A stretch of 64,000 nt of DNA from positions 124,001-188,000 of the forward strand of contig JANFNE010000022.1 of assembly GCA_024867545.1 (NCBI GenBank), read 5' to 3'. The position numbers and the translations under genes were made by a program. The first letter of the stretch is position 1; each line of letters starts with the position of its first letter. Shown one piece after another: positions 45,857-56,444 of the stretch. The stretch is from Phytopythium helicoides. Its lineage: Eukaryota > Oomycota > Peronosporomycetes > Pythiales > Pythiaceae. The notes under the pieces were generated by a model. It saw only the letters and a list, made by a program, of their open reading frames with translations, was not told the DNA's origin and did not search any database.

Positions 45857-46353
45857 GGCTGCTGCTGCTGCTGGAGGCTCGACGTCGGCGAGGGCGATTG
45901 CGGACTGGCGCATGATGTCATCGACGCGGCGGCCGCCCGTCGGAACGCCCTCGAGGAGCTACAGTATCTACTACCAGCGGTTTATGCTTTATAAAAGGGA
46001 TATGAACATGGCAGTTGTATGTGGACTCATATTGTTGGCATTGGAGGAAGGAGGGATATTGAGAATCCCGTCTGAAAGGACGAAGATCCTTCGCGTTCTT
46101 TTGTTACGGGTCAATCCTGTGGTGAGGAGAAGCCTCGGGCGGACATGGATGGGTACAGTACGTCACCCACCACCGACACTTGCGCTGAGTATGCTGGCGA
46201 TCCGCCCCACGTCAGCGCCTAGCGGGCAAGCGCATCACGACACCAACGCGAGAGCTCCTTCTCTATGCGACCGTGGGCGGTCCTCGCGAAAGATCGGCAC
46301 GTCAGTGCATCACTGGTCCACAACGCACGACGGGCTTTGCATCAAAGTGACTC
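45857..46353. other. Intergenic region
   Basis: 497 bp upstream of the desaturase and downstream of PIGW, both on the minus strand. A partial open frame crosses it but has no recognisable content. Confidence 0.5.
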
Positions 46354-48533
46354 CTACAGCTTGATGCGGAGGTTCGCGCGCTCCAGGAAGGTGGAGAGCA
46401 TGCACACGGCGAACATGTACGCCATCAGCACACCGGAGGCGACCAGCTCGCTTGTTTCGATCGTTCGGATGCTCAGGTTTACAGCACCCGTGGCGAGGTT
46501 TGCCTGAAGTGATACCGGTGGTGGTTAGGCTCTCGATGAAAGATGCTTCGTAAAGCAACGCAACATAACGAACCAGCAAAAACACAAAGAGTTGGTTGCG
46601 GTTCACGCCTTGAAACAGCACGGGCACTCGCGGGAGCATACTGTAGGCACACCAACAAAAGCGTCAACGCTTGGTCGAGGAGATTTAGAGAGAAATTGTG
46701 CTGCCTCACCAAAAGACGTTGATCGCCGCATACGCGCCGAGTAGGAACACGGTCTCGGCCAATACCCACAGCACGTACGATAAGTTGACCTGTCGATTTT
46801 GCGTGTCAGACGCGAGCTTTCTGGAATGATTAAACAGAGGTATCGAGCGGGAATGCCCTTACCATGCGCCGAGAGGGGCGAGACACGACACGCACAGACA
46901 TGTAGGTTGCGAGAACGAGAAAAGCAGTAGCCGCAAAAAGTGTCACGACGAGCCATCGCATGTTTCGAAGAGCCTTGGCGCCGTTGCTGTCCATGAGGCT
47001 AAAGATCGTTCGACCAATGTACACTGCCAGCAGATACAATGTCGTGTAGCCTATGACGTTGCAGGGCTTTGGTTAGATGCTCGGCTGCATGAGAAATCAG
47101 TCGTTGACAGGAACATACCGGCAAGACTCAAGATCCCCTCTCGGTTCTGACTGAAGAGTGTGTCACGTGGTGCATTGAGGATGAATTCTTCGCCGTCGTA
47201 ATGCGAGAGGTACAGCTGGTATCCTTTTTTTTTTTTTCAAATTGACAGCGTCAGAAGAGAGTGTATCAACGATTTTACCAAGAATATCACATACCAAGCA
47301 TGATGATAGCCGCAGAAATCGGGCTCACTGCCCAGCTCCCGAACAATTGAAGTGACGAGTACACTAGATACACGCCAGCAAGCGTGAAGAAAAAGTTCCA
47401 ATGAACACCATACTCAGACACGTGCTCCTACAAGAAACATGGTTAGACGGCGCATCTGAGTGAGCAGCACGCACGATCAACCAACCTGGTAGTTGACTCC
47501 CTTGACTGTCAAAAAGCGAGCAGTGCCAAGTACCAGAACCGGTACGATAGGACGAAAGAACGCGTATAGCATCCCGACAAAAGATCTTGAGCGCTCATTA
47601 ACTCGGGACCTATCCCAATCGTAAGCAAACACATTTTCGATAAGGACGTTGACTGGGAAAGTACAAACCTGCTCCCAGGAATGGCAGGCCGTGCCTTCCG
47701 GGCGTAGGAGCTTGCAATTCCGGCTGATACGATGAAAGCGCCAACGCCGATATCCATCTACCCATCCACTCATAAGCTCCGCTTGTTGTTGTTGCTTGCA
47801 GCAATTTAAAACGCACCACACTGAATCCAAACGTCTCGGTCTTGGCGAACCGGCGAGGAAATACGGTGAAGTCCACAGCAAGAATCGCAAAGCAGCTGCT
47901 CATCAGAGATGAGTAAGCGATTTTTGATCATGGATGAGATTTTTCCAACACTAGAAGGTGGTACCGCACGTAGAAAGCATGACTTGTGCGCGAAAGTTGG
48001 TAAGGAACGGCAGCTCCTTGCTCAGCAGTTGGTTCATCTTCTCCTTGCGGCAGTGCTTGTGGATAAACTCTTTGGCATGCTGCCAAGACAGGATACTGAA
48101 CGTCGCAGCAAGACAGTACACGCTCACAAGCAGCGGTAGCGCGAGCTCCGCGAACGTGAAGCTGATCATCATGGGCAAGATCGTGATCGAGAACTCCACG
48201 ATCAGCGTCACTGGCGTGCTCTATCCAAAGAATCAGCGTCCTGTGAGGCTGATACTCCACCCAAGCTAAAAAGAACCGCAAGCAATTCCTACGAAGTTGC
48301 CTGATCCCACGGGACGCAGCCCGACGACTTCAAGCAGCAGCATGAGCTCCGAGTACAGCCACAGCGTCCCCTTTTCACGCCCAGTTAGCTCCGGAACGCC
48401 GCGAACCGAGGCCTGAAAACACTACCGGCATGATGGCGAACAGCGCGAAGACCTCGCGCGCGCTCGTGCCGTGCAGGTCGGCGAAGAACGCCTCCTTGGC
48501 GCGCTTGTAGTCGTCATCCAGCGCCACCGCCAT
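46354..48533 (-). CDS. PIGW: GPI-inositol acyltransferase PIGW/GWT1
   Basis: Twelve exons: complement(join(46354..46503, 46574..46640, 46710..46816, 46863..47050, 47119..47223, 47295..47427, 47486..47609, 47669..47757, 47817..47895, 47970..48220, 48293..48370, 48426..48533)); 492 residues with every phase closing. Family landmarks: LHGTSAREVFALF near the start, AILAVDFTVFPRRFAKTE, GVNYQEHVSEYGVHWNFFF, NREGILSLAGY, and the ending NLATGAVNLS. It is a multi-pass ER membrane protein with about 12 hydrophobic segments. It palmitoylates the inositol of GPI precursors, needed to anchor cell-surface proteins; the LPMO in this same window is a possible client. Acceptor of exon 8 follows a T14 tract on the plus strand. 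It shares a 124-bp divergent promoter with the RWD gene. Confidence 0.9.
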
Positions 48534-48657
48534 GGCCAGGGTCGTCGCTACGTTTGTGAGGCGTTTGACGGATATCTGCGAATTTTTGTCCAACCAGAAG
48601 CCTATCTGACGCACATTCGACCAATCACAGCGCCGAGCGCAGCTATTTCCGAAAGCG
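48534..48657. promoter_or_regulatory. Bidirectional promoter, PIGW / RWDD1
   Basis: Only 124 bp separate the two start codons on opposite strands, so both promoters and 5' UTRs must overlap here. No specific motif identified. Confidence 0.5.
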
Positions 48658-49963
48658 ATGACTGGTACGAGCATGCGTGGGCTGGTGGTCGATGATGCGG
48701 AGCGCGGGGGCTGACGCTGCGGCTGCGAGCAGACTACAAGGAGGAGCAGGCGATGGAGGTGGAGGCCCTCGAGTCCATCTACATGGACGAGTTCACCAGT
48801 ACGTGGCGGCGGCGGCGCTGGACGAGGATGACCGCGACTGACGCGCGCTCGCGCAGAGCTCGCGGACGACCCGCTGGCTTACCAGCTGCACATCGTGCCC
48901 AACCAGGACGGCCAGAACAACCACGGTGCGGCTGCTGGACGGTTGAGCGTTGAATCGTGCCGAACTGACGGGCTTGAGCCGCAGTGGCCATGACGCTCAA
49001 GGTTGTGATGCCGCCCACGTACCCGGACGAGGCGCCAGAGGTGAGCCATGTGCTTTCTGGCTCCGTTCATGACGCAGCACTGACGAAGATGAGTGTGCTC
49101 GAAAGCTCGACATCGTCCTGAACAAGGGACTGAGCGACACGCAGCGCAAGGAGATGCGGCAGCTGCTGGACGAGCAGATCCAGGAGAACCTGGGGATGGC
49201 CATGATGTACACGTTGTGCGAGGCGCTGCGTGAGTACCTGGTCGAGAACAACCGCGAGGGCAACGTGCGTGTGGCCATGGCGGTGGATGTGTCTGCCGGA
49301 GTGCGAGCTTCTCACCGAAACTTTATGTGTCCTGCTGCTCGTGGGTTGCGCAGGACGGATCTGAACACCATGAGATGCTCCGGCGCCTCGAGATGAAGAA
49401 GAAGAAGGAGCAGCAGCAGGAGGCGTCGACACTGCAACAGGTCATGAGCTCCATCCTGTTTTCGATGAGGGCAGGAATCAAGTGGCTCACGCTGCGAACT
49501 TGTTCGTATCTTTAGACGCAAGCTGATTCCGAGCAGAAGCGCACGTTCCATGGTATGTATGCGAGACTCTCGACGAGGCAGACAGAGCTGCGGAAAAAAG
49601 TTCGGTGGGCTGATTTCACTGCCTTGTTACTGCAGGTACTCCTGTGACGATCGATAGCTTCGCCGCGTGGAAGGCCAAGTTCGAGGAAGAGATGCGCAGC
49701 AAGGAGAAGGCGACCGTCAAGGACGAGTCCACCGCCAAGCTCACAGGTGCTGCGATGGCTAGAAGTGTCGCAGTGGATGCAAGTGTGATGTCTTGCTAAC
49801 TTTTCTACTCGTGAACGCAGGTCGCCAGCTGTGGAACAGAGGTCTCGTGTCCGAGGGCACGGGCGACGCCGGAGACGAAGACGAGGACGAGAACGACGAG
49901 GACTACGTGGATGGCGAGGGCGACGACGATGACGATGATGACGACGAGGGCGAGAAGGCCTAA
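48658..49963 (+). CDS. RWD-domain protein, RWDD1/Gir2 family
   Basis: Nine exons: join(48658..48664, 48733..48798, 48857..48925, 48985..49040, 49106..49264, 49354..49440, 49517..49553, 49636..49746, 49821..49963), 244 residues. The first exon is only 7 nt (ATGACTG) and yields MTDYKEEQ, the usual family start; no other upstream ATG is in frame. The RWD domain runs to about residue 118 and contains EALESIYMDEF and PTYPDEAP. Then come a charged helix and the DRG-binding region (FHGTPVTIDSFAAWKAKFEEEM..LTGRQLW). The tail is an acidic run (DDDDDDDDE). Family members bind and stabilise the DRG GTPases and act with Gcn1 in translation control. Confidence 0.85.
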
Positions 49964-51077
49964 CACCGCGTTCCCAGTCGAGTAACGATGCATGGAGAGG
50001 TAGATAGCGAGCAGTGCGCATGCAACTAGACCGTGTTAACTTGTGCTTCCTAGAGGCCACCTCCTACAGACTTGCCTCTCGGCGTCGTTATATGGACTGG
50101 TTACCAATGTGGAGCCGACTTTTACCCCACGATGCTGTGCGTGGTGCGACGCGTCCTGCGTAGCTAGCGCCAAGGCGAACGCTCGTTGCCTGCTTGCTTG
50201 GGCTATCCTCTGTGGCTCCGAGGCACTGGCGATGACTCGGTTGGTTGGTTGGCCTTGCTTCAATTGTGGGTTAACAACGAAAGGTCTGCCGAGACACCTG
50301 GCCGCGGAAAAGTGGATTGGCGAGCTTCACAGGCTGGGTATTGCCGCGACTGCGAGCCGAAGAGGTCGTGTCGAGATGAGCAGCGTTGCTCCTGGCGATT
50401 GTTATCGGCGGGATATCCGGCTGCTTGGAACTCGGAGTTGCGGGTCCTGGGTCGTGAGCAGGGAAGTGCGGCCGCTTGGACTCCATCGCGCAAATCCCTG
50501 ACTGAGAAGGAAAACCGGAAGGGGTCGAAAGACTTGCCGACGGTGCAAGTTGAAGTCCTCGCCCTTCACCGTGTCGTTCCTCCCTTTTTGTATACAAATG
50601 TCATGGCAGAATGATAAACTAGGCGGGGCGACATTCTTTTCAATCTAACGGTCATGTGAGCAGCCAGGATTCAACAACGCTCGCATTCGGATGGGCGCCG
50701 CCACTCGAACGATACAACACTGGAGTCCCGACTCATGGTCATCGCACATCAAATTGCAAGATGGAGACGCCATTTCGCTGTCTCTCATGCGTTTTCGTTG
50801 GTGGTTGCTCCCACAAAAGGAACCTGCATGCCACGGGCAAAGATTCGAGGGCGCCTGCCGAAACTTGGACAGCCGTCTTGGGGCAGAGCGAACTGATTGT
50901 GTGCCTTGGATTCGGTACACTTCAAGAAAACGTACCCATCTCGGCAAAAAAAATTGCCCATTTTTTTCTCGGATGCATACAAACTCCAAGAGAATCGCCC
51001 GTTTTTTCTCTCGCCGCGAGGCCGTCCCACTCGTGCTTTTGCCGAGAAGAAGCCGCCGCTCCCTTCAAGAGCGCGAG
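49964..51077. other. Long intergenic region
   Basis: 1.1 kb, the largest gap in the window. Overlapping frames exist on both strands but have no family resemblance, no consistent codon pattern and no supporting splice sites. Near 50950 and 51000 a similar motif occurs twice (GCCCATTTTTTTCTCGG and CGCCCGTTTTTTCTCTCG), just upstream of the TBC gene; it may be promoter sequence. Confidence 0.45.
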
Positions 51078-52795
51078 ATGCTGGCGGCAGCGGACGGCGG
51101 GACCACCGCCAACTTCTGCCAGAGCTGTGGCGTCGCGTTCCACCGGCTGCGGCGCGCCAGCTCCTGCAGTGTGAGTACTGCGGCTTTTCGCGATCCGAGA
51201 TCCGCCAAAAATATTAATAAAATCATGCGAACTGGTCGTGGTGGTGGTGAGCAGTACTGCCAGGCACCCGCATGCCAGTTCTGCTGCTGGAGAGGGAGCG
51301 ACGCCCGCGTCGTGTGCAAGGGCTGCCAGGTGGCGATGATGGCGATTGGGAGGCAGAGCGTTGGTCGTGAGGCTAATGAACGAGTGCTGGCAGCCGCAAG
51401 TCAAGGGAGATCAGCCCAGCTTCTCCTTCCGACAGGTTCGTCGCAACGTTGACGTTATCTAGCACTCGTTGATACAAATGCCTCAGCTGGATATGGATTC
51501 CAGTTCTTGTGGCGGATCAAGGTGCTGCCGTTCGCCTGTCGCGGTGAAAAATGGCTCTTCCTGATGCGCAAGCGCCAGTTCCAAGTCACGCCGACGGAAA
51601 TGAGCGCCGAGGACTTCCACCACCTCGCGAGGCTCCACTACTCCTACAAAGTGGCGGTCGGGTCGGGGCACTTACAGCAGCAGAGGATGATTGATCTGGT
51701 ATGGCTTGAATCGAAGTGTCTTGGGTCGAAACTGCCGCTAACACAGCGACTCACACCGTGCAGGACATTGAACGCACTTTTCAACAGCTGCAAAATGCCA
51801 TGACCAGCCCGAAGAGAACAGGGCTGCGAGTAAAGCCAGTGTTTTCTATGACAGAGTTTATGGCGTGGAAGGCGGCAACCCACCAGCTGCTAAGTGTATT
51901 TATCTACCTGAAGCCCCAGATCGGGTACTGTCAAGGGATGACTCACCTGGCTGCAACCCTCGTGCAAGAGTCGAAGCTTAGCAACGAAGTTGCCTTTCGT
52001 CTATTTCTCGGACTGACAGAAAAATACAAGATGGATCACGTCTTCGGCCCTGACATGAAGGACATCAACCTGCGCTTCTTTCAGGTTCGATTGCATTGGA
52101 TCCAATTGCCAGTAAAAAATAGCGTGCTGCTAATGTGAATGTGCTTCTCAAGCTGGACGAGATGCTGCGCCTCCAACTTCCTCGTCTTCATTCGCATTTG
52201 TCAGATAGAGATGTTCATCCAGCGACCTATGCGTCCAGGTTTGTGGTGACAAGTGAAGTGGTTCTGTAAACAAACAAACATGTGTTGACGAGGATGCGTT
52301 TATTTTGTGTTTGAAGCTGGATATTGACGCTGTTCACCGACTGCAAGATACTACCGCATCGTATGGTGCTCGCCTTCCTCGACATGTTTTTTGATGTCGG
52401 CTGGAAGGCGTTTTACCAGGTCTGCTTGGCCTTATTTGCCACTCTCGAGGTGCGGTTCGCGTCTGTACTCGGTCAATTGGTTCGAGGTGGTCTTACTTGC
52501 ATTGACGGTGCAATCTAGCCCGCGCTACTGCGACGCCAGTCAGCGGACCAACTTTTTGCTTATTTGTCGAGTGTTCGCTGGTTTCATACACACAAGGTAT
52601 GGAAACTATTTTGCTACTGTTTTGTCTTTGTGAGGCCTTAGTATATGCGGGGCTTTCGTGGGGATTCAGAGCGAGGGCGAGATCGACCGCTTCTTCGTGA
52701 GGGCCCGATCTTTCAAGATTACATCGTCGTTGTTGGAGCACCTCCAGGGCGAGTTTTCGACGGAGGCGAGTATGAGCGTGAGCGAGTACGACTGA
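51078..52795 (+). CDS. FYVE-like zinc finger plus TBC Rab-GAP
   Basis: Join(51078..51170, 51255..51329, 51394..51435, 51504..51698, 51764..52084, 52153..52238, 52317..52449, 52519..52580, 52642..52795), 386 residues, phases closing. Exons 1-2 give a compact Cys pattern like FYVE (FCQSCGVAFHRLRRASSC, then YCQ..CQFC..VCKGC), though the HH of the usual RRHHCR is replaced. Exon 2 could also start at 51252. The rest is a TBC domain with the Arg finger in IDLDIERTF and the Gln finger in IGYCQGM. Next are WILTLFTDCKILPH and the terminal helix FFVRARSFKITSSLLEHL. TBC proteins stimulate GTP hydrolysis by Rab GTPases; with a phosphoinositide-binding finger, endosomes are a likely site. Both catalytic fingers look intact. 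Confidence 0.82.
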
Positions 52796-53009
52796 GATTT
52801 TTGCTGTTGCTGTTAGTTTTGCCATTCCGAGTTAGTTGCAGAGTGTGAATTTATCAATCTTGTGGAAGCACGAAAACAGGAATCGATAGTAAATTGCTTC
52901 AAACTGTTCGTTTGGGTTGTGCTTGGGATCATGTCGGTGGCTGCCACCGTATAAACGTGATACACCTTCTGGTTACTGACTAAGTGCGTGTCACTCGACG
53001 CTTTTATCA

Positions 53010-54723
53010 TCAGGTTGTTGGAACGAACGAGACGTGCTGGATGAACGAGACGCGCTTCCTCTTCCGCAGCGACGCAGTCAGTTGGCGAGGTTTTGTTCTC
53101 ACGGACGCCTGCCCCGATTGAGAGCCCCACTTTAGGTGGTGGAAGAGTGCTTCGGTCAGCAGCGACTCGTCGATGACACCATCACGTACAAGCGGGCGGA
53201 CTTTCCCGTACAGATCGCTGACGCTCATCGTCGGGAAGCGCACAAACTCCATCATGTCGTGCAGCACCGAGCCCAACTCGAGCCTGTTGTTGCTTGGCGT
53301 GCGTGCTTCGCCCCACATAACGAGCGCCTCCATGAGCGTCAACTCGCGTATCTGCAACTCGTCTTGCTGGATGAGCTGTGTCCCCAGAATAGCTGTCAGA
53401 AGAAGGAAATAAACAGAACCATATACAAAACCCCACCTCCAGCAGTATCTTTTCCGGGACTTGAACGATCTGCGGGTCGCGGAACACTTCGTGTGCGTGA
53501 TTTAGAACGAAGCCCTTGCACATTTCACGGAGCGCGTCGAGCTCATACATCTCGGACGCGATCACCAATCCCACAACATTGTCCAAATCTAGTACGACCT
53601 CTGTATCACATTGCTCCTGTAAGTTCATAGGTCAACTCCAGCCAACTCCCTGCGTGGCAGCAACGCACCCACCTCCTGTATAGATAAATAGCAGCATCTT
53701 CTCGACAATCGGAGCGTCGATGCCCCGAATCTCCACTTCGCGTTCCTTGGACTCTCGCATTCTGCCCGTCAGCATCGCCTTGAACGGCGCTGAACTTGCT
53801 GCAAGCATGAATCTGTGTGCGTAAAATCGCTGGATCTCTGGCTTATCATCCTCCAAGCAGTCTTGCGTCATGTCGTCGTCCTCGTCCTCATCGCTATCTG
53901 AATGACGTGGTATACGCTTACGCCGCGGAAGCCTGTCTTTCCGGCGTCGAACGCAGAGCACAACGTCTGCCCCAATCAGCGACTCATCAAAGCCGATGGT
54001 ATCAGCACCTTGGAGAACAGCTCGACGCAGTCTGGCAGACAGGTCGCTGTAGTCTGCGCATGAGGAGGTGATGTGCTTTCTCGGACGGAAGCCGCGGGAC
54101 GAACTCACTTCCGACGAGGTCTCCGACCGATAGTCGTCATCTTCACCCGAGACGGCAGATGCTTCTGGTGGAGACATATTTGCCGCCACGGTCGCTGGAG
54201 CAGCCGCTGCGGCAACTTCTGCCTGGTCTGTCACCATCATGGTCTGGCGCTGGATCCCCTGCACAACCGCTGGCGCAGGTTCAGCCGCACTACGCACCAA
54301 TGGAGCTGCGGTCCGTGGCGGGGACGTCAGCAGCGCCAATTGAGGCGGCGGCGGCGGCGATGAGGGCCCCGCCGAGTCGCTGTGCTCGGGCATCGGCGGA
54401 GTCGACGGCGTCTCGGGGCTCTCAGGCGTGTCGGCCAGAATGTCCTGCGTCATGGCGTCGTCGTCCAGCTCCTCCTCGTCCTCGTCGTCTCCCTCGCCGC
54501 CGTGCTCGTCCTCGTCTTCGTCCATGCGCTGCGTCTCCTCCACGGCCGTCACCGGCCTGCGCGCGGCGCCAAACCGCCGCAGCGGAGACACCGCCGAGCT
54601 CCCGGCCGTCGCAGCAGCTCCAGGCGCCGCCGCCGCACCGCCGGTGCCACCAGCGGACGAGAAGCGCGGGCCCGAGGCGCTGCGCCGGCGTACCCACGCG
54701 TCCGGGTCGCTGTCGGTCGCCAT
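53010..54723 (-). CDS. BTB-BACK domain protein
   Basis: Complement(join(53010..53375, 53437..53616, 53665..54723)), 534 residues. The first 230 residues are disordered: Ala/Pro-rich, with acidic runs (DEDEDEHGGEGDDEDEEE). The BTB fold begins around IGADVVLCV and includes FYAHRFMLAASSAPFKAMLTG and MLLFIYTG. It continues in exon 2 (DNVVGLVIASEMYELDALREMC), followed by a BACK region (IVQVPEKILLE|LIQQDELQIRELTLMEALVMWGEAR). Such proteins often serve as substrate adaptors for Cullin-3 ubiquitin ligases; no Kelch or other substrate domain follows. The junction at 53617-53664 is uncertain: only a short 48-nt intron with donor GTTGCT keeps the frame. Confidence 0.75.
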
Positions 54724-54979
54724 GCAGACGCGGAGCGCTGACAGTTGGACGCGGTGCCGGGCTAATGTGAAACGACTCGGAAGAAGCTTCAGCTTGGGTA
54801 TCTTCAGAGATGGAAGGCGAGGCCATTGGCTGAAATTCCGGTCTTTACCGCTTTTCACAGACCTTCATTCGCTGAAACTCGCAAGCGCCTTTTTGACCAA
54901 TGAAACCGCGGCAGATCCTTCTCTCTTTTGACTCGGGGCCGGCAGACCGGCAGGCAGATCGCGAGAAGCAGGCGCCATC
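54724..54979. promoter_or_regulatory. Bidirectional promoter, BTB gene / AP-3 sigma
   Basis: 256 bp between divergent start codons. It has ATTGG at 54825-54829 and CCAAT at 54897-54901, candidate NF-Y-type boxes, one on each strand. Confidence 0.45.
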
Positions 54980-55697
54980 ATGATCAAGGGCATCCTCATC
55001 GTCAACAACCACGGCAAGCCGCGCATCGTCAAGTTCTACGAGCACGTGGTGCGTCTGGAGGCGGGTGGCGGCGTTTCGGCGGCGCGAGGCGCTCACGATC
55101 TCGTGCCGTGGAACAGCCGGACGCCGAGCAGCAGGCCGTGATCCGCGACATCTACACGCAGGTGTCCAAGCGCCCCGACACGCTCTGCAACTTCCTCGAG
55201 GGGACGTACGTGCTGCTGGGGCTACTGGGGGGCTACTGGGGGGCTACTGGTGGCGTTGGGGAGGACTGACGGGCGCGCTGCGGGGTAGGGTGCGCTACTG
55301 GGGTGACGGCGTCAAGCTCATCTACCGCCACTACGCGACGCTCTACTTTGTGTTCGCCGTGGACCAGCAAGAGAGCGACCTGGGCATCCTCGACCTCATC
55401 CAAGGTGCGCACTTGTCGACGGGCGGTTTGAGTGAGGGTGGAGCAGCTCAGTTACTTACGATCGCCCCAACCGACCGACCAGTGTTCGTGGAGACGCTCG
55501 ACAAGATCTTCGAGAACGTGTGCGAGCTGGACCTGATCTTCCACAGCGACAAGGTCCACTACGCGCTGGACGAGATCGTCATGGGCGGCATGGTGCTCGA
55601 GACCAACATCAACGAGATCCTGACGGCGGTGAACGAGATGAACCGCCTCGACAGCCTCTCATCCAAGCGGTCGCTTCCGGGCACCATGAAGAAATAG
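54980..55697 (+). CDS. AP3S1: AP-3 complex sigma subunit
   Basis: Join(54980..55048, 55117..55205, 55289..55404, 55483..55697), 162 residues. The start MIKGILIVNNHGKPRI and the pieces FYEHV, TLCNFLEG, KLIYRHYATLYFVFAVD, LGILDLIQ, VFVETLDKIFENVCELDLIFH and EIVMGGMVLETN match AP-3 sigma rather than AP-1 or AP-2 sigma, chiefly by KIFENVCELDLIFH and the C-terminal tail beyond it. It forms the small core subunit of the AP-3 adaptor, which sorts cargo from endosomes to lysosomes or vacuoles. Length is normal for the family. Confidence 0.93.
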
Positions 55698-55823
55698 ACA
55701 GCGCGCACGGGAAGGCGGTTCGGTGTATTGTGGCCGGGCGATTGGCCCCTGCGCCTGCGCGAGTCGGATAGTGTGTACTCTATGAACACTCGGCGAGAGT
55801 CGCACTCGCTCCGCAACGCTCGT

Positions 55824-56321
55824 CTAAATTAGCTTGCCCTTCTTGCCCTGTTTGTCGTCCGCCACCGTCAGTGACGCCAGCAGCTTGGCCTCCTCGTCGC
55901 GCTGGCGCTGGATCTTGACGCGCTCCTCCTCCTCGGCGCGAGCAGCGGCGGCCGCCGCCGCCTCCGGGTCTGGCAGCGTGCCGCCCAGGCTCAGCACGAG
56001 ATTCTCGAGCTCCTCGACCTTGGCCTCGAGCTGCTCCTTCTCAGTGATGGCCTTCTCGCTCTTCTGCTTGTACGACACGAGCTGCGAGGACAGCGACAGC
56101 GTGAGGAACGCCATGCCGATGTTGAACACGTTCATCTTCTGCGTCTTGAGGTGCCCCAGGAACGACGTCGGGTACTCTGCGCCAACGCAGTCAGCGCCTG
56201 CGCGTCAGCTCCACCACCGACACCAGCAGCAAACGCGAGGGCAGCGGATCGCACCTTGGCGGGGACGCGGCGGCGCCGGCGCGGCCGTGGAGAGGCGGCG
56301 AAGACTGCGCAGCGCGAACAT
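55824..56321 (-). CDS. Small mitochondrial-like membrane protein with coiled coil
   Basis: Complement(join(55824..56176, 56255..56321)), 139 residues. Exon 1 encodes MFALRSLRRLSTAAPAP, a classic amphipathic presequence with Arg and no acidic residues. Exon 2 adds one hydrophobic segment (FNIGMAFLTLSLSSQLV), then a coiled coil (SEKAITEKEQLEAKVEELENLVLSL), an Ala run and a charged tail ending KKGKLI. The layout suggests a single-pass inner-membrane protein with a soluble coiled-coil domain. I do not recognise the family. Intron is 78 nt, phase 1. Confidence 0.7.
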
Positions 56322-56444
56322 GTTGGGCTTGACAAGCGACGAAATGGATGTGGTGGACGATCGCCGCGGGATTGCATGTGGTCCACTCCATTACTAGCAC
56401 GCTTCAACTCGACCTCCTGTTCTACCAACTACGTCGGTGACTCG

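Noticed and set aside
50043..50614. Overlapping plus-strand frames of about 140-150 residues
   Set aside because: No recognisable motif, no start context, and equally long frames exist on both strands; probably non-coding.
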